64,000 nt of DNA from Xanthobacteraceae bacterium (GTDB lineage Bacteria; Pseudomonadota; Alphaproteobacteria; Rhizobiales; Xanthobacteraceae). Within the stretch, counting starts at the first letter, position 1. Each line of letters starts with the position of its first letter. Below are positions 44,567 to 53,963 of this stretch, one piece after another. The notes under the pieces are model-generated. The model saw only the letters and a program-made list of their open reading frames with translations, was not told the origin of the DNA and made no database searches. The stretch covers positions 620,001-684,000 of the forward strand of contig JAHBZE010000002.1 in assembly GCA_019635585.1 (NCBI GenBank), given 5' to 3'. Position numbers and translations under genes: made by a program.

Positions 44567-47500
44567 TCAATGAAAATCGCGCGACCGCGGCAAAATCCGT
44601 ACATTGCGTGGATGCCGCGCCGAGCGGTGATCCTGTTGCGGGCGCGACACCTCGTCCGTTCTGGCGAGCGGCACCTCGCCTTTCCATTCCGACAGCCGGT
44701 TCAGTTCGGAACTCCGGTCCTCGAAACGCTCCGCGACGAGATGAGTGACGCCGTCCGCGCGCTGGATGCGGCCCTCGATCAGGACGAGACGCGCGCCCAT
44801 GATCTCTTTTCGGTAGCGCTCGAACACTTTCTGCCAGATCACGATATTCGCGATTCCCGTTTCGTCCTCGATGGTCATGAAGACCACGCCCTTGGCGGTG
44901 CCCGGCCGCTGGCGCACCAGCACCGCCCCGGCGCATCGGAGACGGCTGCCGTCTTTCGCGCTCGTCGCCTCCCGGCACGAATAAACCTGGTCGCGCGAAA
45001 ACATTTCGCGGAGGAACTCCATGGGATGGCCTTTGAGCGAGAGCCCTGCGGTCTGGTAATCGGCGGCGACGTGCTCAGGGAGCGGCATATCCGGCAGCGG
45101 CTTGATTTCCTCGCGCGGATGCTCGTCCTCGTTGAGTGCTGCGAACAAAGGCAACGCATCGTCGTTCGGCAGCCGCCGCGCACTCCATAGCGCCGCGCGG
45201 CGATCGAGACCGATCGAGCGGAAGCAGTCTGCATCCGCGAGCAACAGGAGCGCCTTCTTCGGAAGCTGCGTGCGCTGCGCGAAACTTTCCAATGAATGAA
45301 AACCGCCAGCGCGCCGCTGCACGATCTTATCTTCCCACTTCTCCTGAAAACCGTCGATATTCCGGAAACCGAGCCGCACCGCGAATTTTGCGCCGGATGG
45401 CTCCAGAATATTGTCCTGCTCGCTGAAGTTCACGTCGATCTCGCGCACCTCCGCACCATGCTCGCGCGCATCGCGAACGAGACTCGCCCGCGTATAAAAG
45501 CCCATCGGTTGCGAATTCAGGATCGCGCAGCAGAACGCCTCCGGATGATGGCATTTGAGCCACGAAGAAATGTAAACCAGAATTGCGAAGCTGACGGCAT
45601 GACTTTCGGGAAAACCGTAGCTGCCGAAACCTTCGATCTGCTTGTAGCAGCGCTCCACGAAATCGCGGTCGTAGCCGCGCGCGATCATGCGGCTGATGAA
45701 CTTCTCTTTATACTTCCACATCGTGCCGTCGTTCCGGAAGGTCGCCATGGCTTTGCGCAGGCCGTTTGCCTCGTCCGGCGAAAACTTCGCCGCGGTGATG
45801 GCAAGCTCCATCGCCTGCTCCTGAAACAACGGCACGCCTTTGGTCCGGCCTAGAATTTCCGCGAGTTCGTTCGCAGGTCCGCATTTCGGCGACGGCTTCG
45901 GAAAATCGACCTTTTCGATTCCGTTCCTGCGCTTCAGATAAGGATGCACCATGTCGCCCTGAATGGGGCCGGGCCGCACGATCGCGACTTCGATCACCAG
46001 ATCGTAAAACTCCTTCGGCCGCATGCGCGGCAACATGTTCATCTGCGCACGGCTTTCGACTTGAAACACGCCAAGCGAGTCGCCCCGGCTTAGCATTTCA
46101 TAGACGGCAGCGTCCTCTTTCGGGATCTGCGCGAGATCGTAGTCGATGTTCTTGTGCTTACGGAGAAGATCGAGCGCCTTGCGGATGCAGGTCAGCATGC
46201 CAAGAGCCAGCACATCGACCTTCATCATGCCGAGTTCGTCGATGTCGTCCTTGTCCCATTCGATGAAGCGGCGCTTCTCCATCGCGGCGTTGCCGATCGG
46301 AACGTGTTCGTCGAGACGCCCTTTGGTCAGCACGAAGCCGCCGACATGTTGCGAAAGGTGGCGGGGAAAGCCAAGCAGCTCAGTCGCGAGCGCCGCCGCG
46401 CGCGCGATCTCTTCGTTATCCGGGTCGAGGCCGGCCTGCCGGATATGCTGTTCGGGAATGCCACTGCCCCAGCTTCCCCACACGGTATTGGCAAGCGCCG
46501 CGGTGACGTCTTCAGTCAGGCCGAGAACCTTCCCGACATCGCGAATGGCGCTGCGCGGACGATAATGAATGACGGTGGCGGTGATCGCAGCGCGGCGCTC
46601 GCCGTAGCGCTCGTAAATCCACTGGATCACTTCCTCGCGCCGTTCGTGTTCGAAATCGATATCGATGTCAGGCGGTTCTTTCCGCTCCTTAGAAAGAAAG
46701 CGCGCGAGCAGCACCTTGATGAGAAGCGGATCGACCGCGGTGACACCAAGCACATAACAGATCGCGGAATTCGCAGCCGACCCTCTGCCCTGACAAAGAA
46801 TCCCTTGAGAGTTTGCGAATACGACGATGTCGTGCACGGTGATGAAGTAATTCGCGTAATCGAGCTGCCGGATCAGGCGCAGTTCCTTGTGCAGCAGCTT
46901 GCGCACGCGCGGCGGTTTGAAGCCCCGGTATTTTTTTCTGATTCCCTTCCAGACGAGCGCCTCGAGATAACGCTGTGGCGTCATTCCCGGCGGCACCGGC
47001 TCATCGGGATAGATGTATCGGAGCTGATCGAAAGAGAATGTAATTCTGTCAGCAAAGCGAAGCGTTTCGGCAATCGCTTCCGGCGCATCGCGGAACAGAT
47101 GCACCATTTCGAGTCCGCTTTTCAGATGCCGCTCGGCATTGCTCTCGAGAATCCGGCCAGCCTTCTCGATGGTCGTTTTCTCGCGAATGCAGGTCACGAC
47201 ATCCTGCAAGGGACGGCAACCAGGCGCGTGATAAAGTGCGTCGTTGCTCGCGATCAATGGCGTTCCGGCCCTGCGCGCGCTTTCCTGCAACCGCGCGAGC
47301 CTCCGCCGGTCATGCCCACGATAGAGCATCGAGGCGAGCAGCCAGACATTGCCGTTACTCGCGTTTTGCAAAAACTCGAGGAGTGCTTCGAATTTTTCGT
47401 CGGACCGACGCGGTGGAACCACGGCGAGCGACAGGCCGTGGCGGTGTTCCAGAAGATCGTGCAGCGTGAGCAGGCATTCGCCTTTTTCGCCGCGCAGGTT

Positions 47501-47818
47501 TCCTTCCGTCAGCAGGCGGCAAAGCCGGCCATAGGCTTCCTTGTCGCGCGGATAAGCGAGGATTTCCGGCGTACCATCGGTGAAGCAAAGTCGTGTCCCG
47601 ACCAAAAGTTTCGGCTTCCATTGTTCCGGTCCGAGTTCGTTGAACACGCGAAACGCGCGCACCGTACCCGCAAGCGTATTGCGGTCGGCAATTCCAAGCG
47701 CATGGAGCCGATGCCGGCTCGCCTTGGCGGCGAGTTCTTCCGGCTTCGATGCGCCCCGCAGAAACGAAAAATTCGTCGTGACGCCGATCTCGGCATAGGG
47801 AATATGCGGTGCGTTCAC
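44567..47818 (-). CDS. dnaE2: Error-prone DNA polymerase DnaE2 (ImuC)
   Basis: C-family DNA polymerase of 1083 residues, the SOS translesion enzyme of the ImuABC mutasome. It has an N-terminal PHP domain (YAEIGVTTNFSFLRGASKPE), the palm motif PPDIDIDFEHERREEV near 383 with catalytic aspartates, a GRGSAANSAICYVLG loop, and a C-terminal OB-fold (GIANIVIWQKVFERYR). It begins with GTG 47818 and overlaps the imuB stop by four bases. Length and the lack of a clamp-binding C-terminal tau domain separate it from replicative DnaE1. It is driven by the SOS box upstream of imuA. Confidence 0.95.
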   Translation of the reverse strand: MNAPHIPYAEIGVTTNFSFLRGASKPEELAAKASRHRLHALGIADRNTLAGTVRAFRVFNELGPEQWKPKLLVGTRLCFTDGTPEILAYPRDKEAYGRLCRLLTEGNLRGEKGECLLTLHDLLEHRHGLSLAVVPPRRSDEKFEALLEFLQNASNGNVWLLASMLYRGHDRRRLARLQESARRAGTPLIASNDALYHAPGCRPLQDVVTCIREKTTIEKAGRILESNAERHLKSGLEMVHLFRDAPEAIAETLRFADRITFSFDQLRYIYPDEPVPPGMTPQRYLEALVWKGIRKKYRGFKPPRVRKLLHKELRLIRQLDYANYFITVHDIVVFANSQGILCQGRGSAANSAICYVLGVTAVDPLLIKVLLARFLSKERKEPPDIDIDFEHERREEVIQWIYERYGERRAAITATVIHYRPRSAIRDVGKVLGLTEDVTAALANTVWGSWGSGIPEQHIRQAGLDPDNEEIARAAALATELLGFPRHLSQHVGGFVLTKGRLDEHVPIGNAAMEKRRFIEWDKDDIDELGMMKVDVLALGMLTCIRKALDLLRKHKNIDYDLAQIPKEDAAVYEMLSRGDSLGVFQVESRAQMNMLPRMRPKEFYDLVIEVAIVRPGPIQGDMVHPYLKRRNGIEKVDFPKPSPKCGPANELAEILGRTKGVPLFQEQAMELAITAAKFSPDEANGLRKAMATFRNDGTMWKYKEKFISRMIARGYDRDFVERCYKQIEGFGSYGFPESHAVSFAILVYISSWLKCHHPEAFCCAILNSQPMGFYTRASLVRDAREHGAEVREIDVNFSEQDNILEPSGAKFAVRLGFRNIDGFQEKWEDKIVQRRAGGFHSLESFAQRTQLPKKALLLLADADCFRSIGLDRRAALWSARRLPNDDALPLFAALNEDEHPREEIKPLPDMPLPEHVAADYQTAGLSLKGHPMEFLREMFSRDQVYSCREATSAKDGSRLRCAGAVLVRQRPGTAKGVVFMTIEDETGIANIVIWQKVFERYRKEIMGARLVLIEGRIQRADGVTHLVAERFEDRSSELNRLSEWKGEVPLARTDEVSRPQQDHRSARHPRNVRILPRSRDFH

Positions 47819-49377
47819 GCGAACAATCCATGCATGAACCAGCGCGGGCTTTCGGTTTCGCGGCCGAAAAGTCCGTCACGATAGACCCAGAAGCGGCGGC
47901 CGTCCTCGTCCTCGACCTGAAAATAGTCGCGCGTCTTTGCCTCCGCGTCGCGCCACCATTCCATCGCGATCCGCTCGGGGCCTTCCGTCTTTACGACCTG
48001 ATGCAATGCGCGGCGCCAGACGAAGCGCTTTGGCGGACCGTCAGGAACGTCCGCGAGCGCATTCTCTATTTCCTCCGGCGGCGCGAGCATATGGAGCGGG
48101 CGGCGCGGCGTTTCGCCTTCCGCGCGCAATTGCGGCCACGCGCTGGGAGCGGCACCGCGCTGCGCCGGACAGAATGCGGCGGCATATTCCGGCACTTGTG
48201 TATTAACAGAAAGAAAGCGCGTGACGCGGTCGCCGCCGAAACGTGCCGAAAGCCGGTCGATCAGGTCGGCGATCTCGCGTTCGTCTTCCCTGCTTTCCAG
48301 CGCAACAGCCTGATATTCGAGCGCTTCAGTATGGAGCGCCGAGAGGCGGATCAAGTCGAAGCCGAAACCGGGATCGACTGGATCGGCCAGCACCTCCAGC
48401 CGCTCGGAGAAATAAGCCGCGACCGATGCGGCATCGCGCAACGGCCTTCCGGTATCGAGCGCGATATGGCGCACCGCGCCATCGGTGCGGAAGAACGAGG
48501 CTTCCAGCCTGCGCGCGCCCTGCCCGCGTTCTTCCAGAAGGCTCTCTAACGTTGCCGCGAGCGAAGCGACGGTTCTGCCGATCACTTCCGCGGTCACAAC
48601 CGGCTCCGCGAAGCGCCGCTCGGCGACATAATCCGGCAGCGCGCGGCGCGGCACGATCGGCTGGCCGTTCCGGCCGAGCGCCTGCTCCAGAAGAAAAGCG
48701 AACGCCGCGCCGAAACGCGCGGTCAGTTCGGAAGAAGAACGGCTCGCGACCTCGCCAATGGTTTTCAAGCCCGCGCGTTTCAGCGCATAGATGATCTTCT
48801 CATCTGTAGTGAGCGCAGATACCGGAAGCGGAGAAACCGCTTCGTACTCGCCGCCGTTCTCAACAATCGTGCCATCCGTGCATTTCGCGAGCGCGCACGC
48901 GGCGACACTCGTGCCGGCAATCGCCGCCCGTACAAAAATTCCTTGCCCGCGCACGAAGTCGCAGAGCGTCCGCATCAATGCCGCCTCGCCGCCGAACAGA
49001 TGCGCGCAGCCCGAAATATCGAGCAGCAGTCCGTGGGGCGGATGAAGTGCAACGAGCGGCGTGAAGCGGTCGCACCAGTCGGCGATTGCTTCTAACAGCG
49101 CGCGATCTGCATCGTCGTCGGCATCGACGACATCGAGCGCGATCACGCGCGCGCGTGCATCCGCAAGCGGCAGACCGGGATGCAATCCGTCACGCGCCGC
49201 GCGTTCATCCACCGCCGTCAGTCGCAATGCGTTCTCGATCTTCGCAACCGCGACGAGCGGCAGGTCAGCGGCTGGCGCTTCGCCGTGGCGTTTCCGGCTC
49301 CGCCGGATGCGGTCGAGGGTAAGCGCCGGAAAGTCGAGCGCGAGGATTCTGCGGGATTTCTCCGAATACGCGGGCAT
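47815..49377 (-). CDS. imuB: ImuB, Y-family polymerase-like mutasome scaffold
   Basis: Catalytically inactive Y-family relative of 520 residues that connects DnaE2 to the sliding clamp. RRILALDFPALTLDRIRR is the N-terminal strand and LLLDISGCAHLFGGEAAL replaces the active-site SxDE region. The C-terminal domain (FVWRRALHQVVKTEGPERIAMEWW) is ImuB-specific. ATG 49377 (MPAYSEKSRR) is required to keep the first conserved strand, so the gene overlaps the 3' part of imuA by 113 bases in another frame. Its stop overlaps the dnaE2 start. Confidence 0.93.
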   Translation of the reverse strand: MPAYSEKSRRILALDFPALTLDRIRRSRKRHGEAPAADLPLVAVAKIENALRLTAVDERAARDGLHPGLPLADARARVIALDVVDADDDADRALLEAIADWCDRFTPLVALHPPHGLLLDISGCAHLFGGEAALMRTLCDFVRGQGIFVRAAIAGTSVAACALAKCTDGTIVENGGEYEAVSPLPVSALTTDEKIIYALKRAGLKTIGEVASRSSSELTARFGAAFAFLLEQALGRNGQPIVPRRALPDYVAERRFAEPVVTAEVIGRTVASLAATLESLLEERGQGARRLEASFFRTDGAVRHIALDTGRPLRDAASVAAYFSERLEVLADPVDPGFGFDLIRLSALHTEALEYQAVALESREDEREIADLIDRLSARFGGDRVTRFLSVNTQVPEYAAAFCPAQRGAAPSAWPQLRAEGETPRRPLHMLAPPEEIENALADVPDGPPKRFVWRRALHQVVKTEGPERIAMEWWRDAEAKTRDYFQVEDEDGRRFWVYRDGLFGRETESPRWFMHGLFA

Positions 49378-50059
49378 CACAATTCCACTCCATCGCCCAC
49401 GCGCCGGTCTGCCCATGCCGGTTGCGCGCGAGCGTTGCTTCAAACAGGGGATTTCCCCACTCCCCGACGAAATCCGGCGTAGGAAGCGCGCGAACGAACC
49501 AGCGCGTCTCCGCCGTACTCGGCATGGCGTCTTGCGCCGCCACGCGAATTAGAAAGATCGTGACGTTCGATGCGCCCGCGCGCAGCGTGAGCTTGCGCGA
49601 GGCGACCAGATCGAGTGATTTCGGCTGCCGCCAGACCTCAAACACGATCGCGCCGAGCGCCTTGCAGGAAAACGCATCGGAGGCCGCGCGCAGCGCTTCC
49701 GCGGCGCTCCGCGTCTTCACCAGCAGCAGGCGCTCCGGATCGATGCCGAGATCGAACAGTCCTTGCGCGGACAACTGTCCGCATTGATGCGCGGTGAAAT
49801 CCTGCCGCACCCAGAGCAGAAAACTTTTCGGCCGCGCGACCCTGAGCGCGAGCATGGCCGCGAAAGCGGATGCCGAAACGCTATCGCGCTCGCTTGCGTA
49901 AATCTCATGCAGCGCGCCCGGCGCGATTCCGCCGAGCAAGACCGCGTCCGCGCCGGTATGGCCGAGCGGCACTTTTTTGTTTTCTTCCGCAAGCGAGACG
50001 CCCGCCTGCTCGATGCGGGCAATACGTTCTCGCAGCGCTGCAAGCGATAGGCGCGCCAT
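49265..50059 (-). CDS. imuA: ImuA, RecA/SulA-like mutasome protein
   Basis: First protein of the SOS mutagenesis cassette, 264 residues, with a RecA-like core that lacks a Walker A loop. LGGIAPGALHEIYASERDS starts the core, FLLWVRQDFTAHQCGQLSA follows, and GAWAMEWNCDARVF is the conserved C-terminal signature (the MEWNCD motif). The last 37 residues are coded by DNA shared with imuB and are low in conserved pattern. An SOS box lies 18 bases before its ATG. ImuA helps ImuB and DnaE2 copy damaged DNA. Confidence 0.9.
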   Translation of the reverse strand: MARLSLAALRERIARIEQAGVSLAEENKKVPLGHTGADAVLLGGIAPGALHEIYASERDSVSASAFAAMLALRVARPKSFLLWVRQDFTAHQCGQLSAQGLFDLGIDPERLLLVKTRSAAEALRAASDAFSCKALGAIVFEVWRQPKSLDLVASRKLTLRAGASNVTIFLIRVAAQDAMPSTAETRWFVRALPTPDFVGEWGNPLFEATLARNRHGQTGAWAMEWNCDARVFGEIPQNPRARLSGAYPRPHPAEPETPRRSASR

Positions 50060-50076
50060 GACGACCCTGATTAGAT

Positions 50077-50114
50077 GTTCTTGTTATGTTCTACTTCTCC
50101 TAACGATGAGTCAA
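50077..50114 (-). promoter_or_regulatory. LexA SOS box and promoter of imuA-imuB-dnaE2
   Basis: On the minus strand GAAC-ATAACAA-GAAC (50091 to 50077) is a perfect alphaproteobacterial LexA box (GAAC-N7-GAAC, equal to GTTC-N7-GTTC on the other strand). A -35 element TTGACT (50114 to 50109) stands 17 bases upstream, so the box covers the -10 position. LexA bound here would block RNA polymerase, and DNA damage would relieve it. No lexA gene is in the window. Confidence 0.9.
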
Positions 50115-50368
50115 TGGCTTTGGAAAAGCTGCAAATACTTGGAATTAATAACGAAAATTACGACCAATATGACCCAAAGCAGTGCGTGTCTTTCGCGGCG
50201 TTCACGATGAAAGCACGGTTGGCAAAAACCGCGTTTTCCACGCTCCGCGCCGTCGCTCCGCCAGTCATAAAGCAGCGCCTTCCGGCTACCGGAACGGCCG
50301 GGGCGTAAAATTGACGTTGCTCACGCCGTATCGCAGCTTCGAAACAAGCAAGCAGTACGGAGCTGGAA
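50115..50368. other. Noncoding gap between imuA promoter and the sulfatase gene
   Basis: About 250 bases, lower in GC than the surroundings in the first half. I see no credible gene; the short open frames here lack ribosome-binding sites and family resemblance. The promoter of the sulfatase-like gene should lie in the last 150 bases, and a GGAG site at 50359-50362 precedes its GTG start. An imperfect CCGGCTACCGGAACGGCCGG-like repeat near 50283-50303 could form a small hairpin. Confidence 0.5.
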
Positions 50369-51997
50369 GTGCGTAACGTCGAAAATATCCTCTTTATAAT
50401 GTGCGATCAGCTCCGCTGGGATTACCTGTCCTGCTATGGGCATCCCACACTGCATACGCCGAACATCGATCGTCTGGCCGAACGCGGCACGCGCTTCACC
50501 CGCACCTATGTGCAATCACCGGTCTGCGGCGCGTCGCGCATGAGCTTCTACACCGGGCGCTATGTGCAATCGCATGGCGCCTCGTGGAACGGCTTTCCGC
50601 TGAAAGTGGGCGAGATGACGCTCGGCGATTATCTGCGCGCGCGCGGCATGGAAGTCGCGTTGGTCGGCAAAACCCACATGCGCGCCGACACCGAAGGCAT
50701 GGAACGGCTCGGCATCGATCCGGATTCCATTATCGGCGTGCGCGTGTCCGAATGCGGCTTCGATCCGTTCGAACGCGACGACGGTTTGCACGGCGTCGGC
50801 CCCGATGGACGCTACGATCCGAAGCTGCCGCGCTACAACGAATATCTGCGCGACAAGGGATACGCCGGCGACAACCCGTGGCACGACTGGGCGAATGCTG
50901 CGACCGGCGAAGGCAACAAGATCGCCTCCGGTTGGGCGATGCGTCACGCGAGCCGCCCGGCGCGCGTCGCGGAAGAAGATTCCGAAACGCCCTATATGAC
51001 GCGCCGCGCGATTGATTTCATGGAACAGGCGCAAAAGCCCTGGTGCCTGCATCTCTCTTATATCAAGCCGCACTGGCCCTATATCGCGCCCGCGCCTTAC
51101 AACGACATGTATGGGAAAGACGCGGTACAGCCCGCCGTCCGTTCCGAGAGCGAGCGCAACGACCCGCATCCGATCTATCGCGAATTCATGGACCTGCGCG
51201 TCAGCAAAAGCTTCGCGCGCGACGAAGTCCGCGACGAGGTGATCCCGGTTTATATGGGTCTGATCAAGCAGATCGACGACCAGATGGGCGTGCTGTTCGA
51301 TTACATGAGCCGCAAGGGCCTCATGGACAACACCATGATCGTCTTCACTTCCGATCACGGCGACTATCTCGGCGATCACTGGATGGGCGAGAAGGATCTT
51401 TTCCACGAGCCGTCGGCGAAAATCCCGCTGATCGTCTATGACCCGCGCAACACGGCGTCGAATGTCTGCGATGAACTCGTGGAATCCATCGACATCGTGC
51501 CGACGCTGCTCGATGCCGTGGGCGGCGACGCCGAAGATCAATCGCACCGGCTGGAAGGCCGTTCGCTGACGCCGTTCCTGCGCGGCGAAAAGCCCGCTTC
51601 GTGGCGCGGCCACGCCATCAGCGAATACGACTACTCCGTGCTCCCGGTCGCATCAAAACTGAACATCGCGCCGCGCGACGCCCGCCTCTTCATGGTCGCG
51701 AACAAGAAATGGAAATACATGTATGCGCCGGGTTTCCGGCCGATGCTGTTCGATCTCGAGAACGATCCGCTGGAACTGACCGATCTCGGCGCAAATCAGG
51801 ACTACGCGGCGGCGTGCCGCGAAATGCAAGAGGTACTGAACCGCTGGGGCCTGCGCTACTCGCAGCGCACCACGCGCTCGGAAAAACAAATTCTCGCCTC
51901 GCGCGGAAAATCGGTTCGCAAGGGCATCCTGATCGGCGTCTGGGACGAAGCCGAAATTCCGGAAGAACTCTGGAGCGCCTATCTCGGCGATCGCTGA
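50369..51997 (+). CDS. Formylglycine-type sulfatase / phosphonate monoester hydrolase-like enzyme
   Basis: Alkaline-phosphatase-superfamily hydrolase of 542 residues. The metal Asp is in FIMCDQLRWDYL (D13), and SPVCGASRMSFYTGRY holds C53-x-A-S-R, the formylglycine motif (Cys form, needing FGE-type maturation). VFTSDHGDYLGDHWMGEKD near 325-343 gives further metal ligands. There is no signal peptide, so it acts in the cytoplasm. Start GTG 50369 has GGAG six bases upstream. The family covers choline sulfatase, arylsulfatase and phosphonate monoester hydrolase. It lies end-to-end with the IclR regulator and near a TctCBA system, which suggests a shared imported ester as substrate. Confidence 0.85.
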   Translation: MRNVENILFIMCDQLRWDYLSCYGHPTLHTPNIDRLAERGTRFTRTYVQSPVCGASRMSFYTGRYVQSHGASWNGFPLKVGEMTLGDYLRARGMEVALVGKTHMRADTEGMERLGIDPDSIIGVRVSECGFDPFERDDGLHGVGPDGRYDPKLPRYNEYLRDKGYAGDNPWHDWANAATGEGNKIASGWAMRHASRPARVAEEDSETPYMTRRAIDFMEQAQKPWCLHLSYIKPHWPYIAPAPYNDMYGKDAVQPAVRSESERNDPHPIYREFMDLRVSKSFARDEVRDEVIPVYMGLIKQIDDQMGVLFDYMSRKGLMDNTMIVFTSDHGDYLGDHWMGEKDLFHEPSAKIPLIVYDPRNTASNVCDELVESIDIVPTLLDAVGGDAEDQSHRLEGRSLTPFLRGEKPASWRGHAISEYDYSVLPVASKLNIAPRDARLFMVANKKWKYMYAPGFRPMLFDLENDPLELTDLGANQDYAAACREMQEVLNRWGLRYSQRTTRSEKQILASRGKSVRKGILIGVWDEAEIPEELWSAYLGDR

Positions 51998-52798
51998 CTA
52001 TTGCAGCGGCGCCCCGGCGAGCGAAAGGCGCGCATCGACCCGCTTGCCGATCGCCTGCGCTGCCGCCTGCACGTCCGTAAGATAACGCGACACCGCGGTC
52101 TGTAGGTCGAGCGCCGACACCAGCCAGGTCATGTTGATGCAGCCGACGACCTTGTCTCCGGCCATGACCGGCACTGCAAAACCGTCGGTTTTTTCCTCGC
52201 CGATCTTGCGTAGCGTGAAGCCGGGAACGCGCGTGCCGTAACCAAGCTCCCTCGTTTCGGAGAGCAACTGCTCGACCAGCGGCGCGCTGTTCGCAGCGCG
52301 GTCGAACGGACTGTTCGATGTACGAAGATCTGTAAGGATCGTGTCGCGCTCTTCCTGGCTGCAATAGGCAAGCCACGCGCGGCCAAGCCCGGTTTGCAGC
52401 ATCGGCAGCCGATAGCCGACGCCGGTCCAGTTGATGGCGTAGGGCGTTTTCTTGCGCGTAGTTTCGATGATCATCATCGAGCGCTCTTCGTAGATCGCAA
52501 GATCGGAGGGCCAGCGCAGGCGCTGGCAGAGATCGTCGAGCACCTCGCTGCCGGCATCCAGGAGCAGGCCCTGTAACGAACCCGTATCGGAACTCCGCAC
52601 GCTCCGCCGCCACACGCCATCGGCGATGCGGCGGCGCGCATAGCCATGCATTTCGAGTGTCGCCAAAATTCTGAGCAGTGTCGGCTTCGGAAGATTTGTG
52701 CTGCGGTGCAACTCGCGCAGGGTCATACCGCTGGAAAAGCTCAACGCATCCAGTACCTGCAAGCCTCGATCGAGACCTCTGAGTGTATTGCCCGACAT
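51998..52798 (-). CDS. IclR-family transcriptional regulator
   Basis: Regulator of 266 residues: an N-terminal winged helix-turn-helix (GLQVLDALSFSSGMTLRELH and LPKPTLLRILATLE) and a C-terminal GAF-like effector domain with GLGRAWLAYCSQEERD and PGFTLRKIGEEKTDGFAVPV, the IclR signature region. I use ATG 52798 with a GAGG site ten bases upstream. It is divergent from tctC and faces it over a 159-base gap with palindromes, and converges exactly with the sulfatase gene. It probably controls the transporter and its own gene in response to the catabolic substrate. Confidence 0.92.
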   Translation of the reverse strand: MSGNTLRGLDRGLQVLDALSFSSGMTLRELHRSTNLPKPTLLRILATLEMHGYARRRIADGVWRRSVRSSDTGSLQGLLLDAGSEVLDDLCQRLRWPSDLAIYEERSMMIIETTRKKTPYAINWTGVGYRLPMLQTGLGRAWLAYCSQEERDTILTDLRTSNSPFDRAANSAPLVEQLLSETRELGYGTRVPGFTLRKIGEEKTDGFAVPVMAGDKVVGCINMTWLVSALDLQTAVSRYLTDVQAAAQAIGKRVDARLSLAGAPLQ

Positions 52799-52853
52799 CG
52801 CTAACACGCCTCAAAGAGGTCAATTTTGACGAAGCTACAAGCAATTAGCAACG

Positions 52854-52881
52854 TTCCGGTGGCCGGAATTGCGGAATATTC
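52854..52881. promoter_or_regulatory. Probable IclR operator between iclR-type gene and tctC
   Basis: A perfect inverted repeat TTCCGG-TGG-CCGGAA spans 52854-52868. Six bases on, GAATATTC (52874-52881) is a perfect 8-bp palindrome and continues a GCGGAAT half site like the first repeat. Both lie about midway between the divergent starts, where an IclR dimer or tetramer would act on both promoters. The assignment to the adjacent regulator is by position. Confidence 0.6.
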
Positions 52882-52957
52882 TTTTTTTGATGCCCCGCCC
52901 CTTGTGCCCTCATGCGCACAAGCACGCGCATAAGCGTGCAGACAGAGGGAGGAAACA

Positions 52958-53932
52958 ATGAAACGTCTATTTGCATGCGGGATTGCTCTGGCATTCGCCG
53001 CCTTTGCACTCGCACCGGTCACCGGGCAGGCCCAGTTGCTGCAACAGCCAGTGCGAATTGTATTCCCGTTCGCAGCCGGCGGCGGTGGTGATGCGCTCGC
53101 GCGCTTGCTCGCCGAAGAACTGCACAAGGGTCTCAATCGCAACGTAGTCGTGGAAAACAAGACCGGCGGCGCGGGTCAGAACGGCGTGCTTGAAGTCGTT
53201 AACTCCAAGCCGGACGGCGACACGCTGTTGCTGACGCCGATCGCACCGGTGGTCGTCTATCAGAACGTTTACAAGAACCTGAAATACGATCCATTCAAGG
53301 ATCTGAAGCCGGTGTCGCTGATCGCCGATTTCGAGTTCGCGATCGCGGTCGGCCCGAACGTCCCGGCAAAAACGCTTCCCGAACTCGTCGCCTGGCTCAA
53401 GGCCAATCCGAAACAGGCGACCTTCGGTTCGCCCGGCGCGGGTGCACTTCCTCATTTCTTCGGCGTTCTGTTCGGGAAAGCCGTCGGCGTCGATATGGTG
53501 CACGTCGGTTATCGGGGCTCTGCGGCAGCGTTGACCGACCTGATCGGCGGTCAGATTCCGATCGTCGTCACCACGACGACCGACCTGCTCGCGACGCATA
53601 AAGACGGGAAGATTCGCATTCTTGCCACATCGGATTCGAAGCGCTCGCCGCTTGTGCCTGAAGTACCGACATTCAAAGAGCTCGGCTACAACATCGAAGG
53701 CACCGCCTGGTACGCGGTCTTCGCTCCGGCGAAAACGCCCGATGACGTCGTCAATAAGTACAGCAAAATTCTTTCGGCAGCGGTGCAACGGCCTGAAATG
53801 AAAGAGCGCCTGCTGACGATGGGCCTGTACGCAAAGGGGTCGACCCCCACGGAGCTCGGCAAGCTGCAAAAAGTGCATGCGGATCGCTGGGCGCCGGCAG
53901 TGAAAGCTTCCGGCTTTAATCCGGCCAAATAA
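52958..53932 (+). CDS. tctC: Tripartite tricarboxylate transporter substrate-binding protein (TctC/Bug)
   Basis: Periplasmic binding protein of 324 residues with a signal peptide (residues 1-25, ending VTGQAQ). RIVFPFAAGGGGDALARLLAEEL and VVENKTGGAGQNGV are the Bug-family ligand loops; GSPGAGALPHFFGVLF and VGYRGSAAALTDLIGGQI follow. The ATG is preceded by GGAGG. Bug proteins bind carboxylates such as citrate, terephthalate, adipate or nicotinate; the ligand cannot be named. First gene of tctC-tctB-tctA. Confidence 0.94.
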   Translation: MKRLFACGIALAFAAFALAPVTGQAQLLQQPVRIVFPFAAGGGGDALARLLAEELHKGLNRNVVVENKTGGAGQNGVLEVVNSKPDGDTLLLTPIAPVVVYQNVYKNLKYDPFKDLKPVSLIADFEFAIAVGPNVPAKTLPELVAWLKANPKQATFGSPGAGALPHFFGVLFGKAVGVDMVHVGYRGSAAALTDLIGGQIPIVVTTTTDLLATHKDGKIRILATSDSKRSPLVPEVPTFKELGYNIEGTAWYAVFAPAKTPDDVVNKYSKILSAAVQRPEMKERLLTMGLYAKGSTPTELGKLQKVHADRWAPAVKASGFNPAK

Positions 53933-53963
53933 CGCGGCCGAACGTCTCGAGCGAGGAGCAGAC

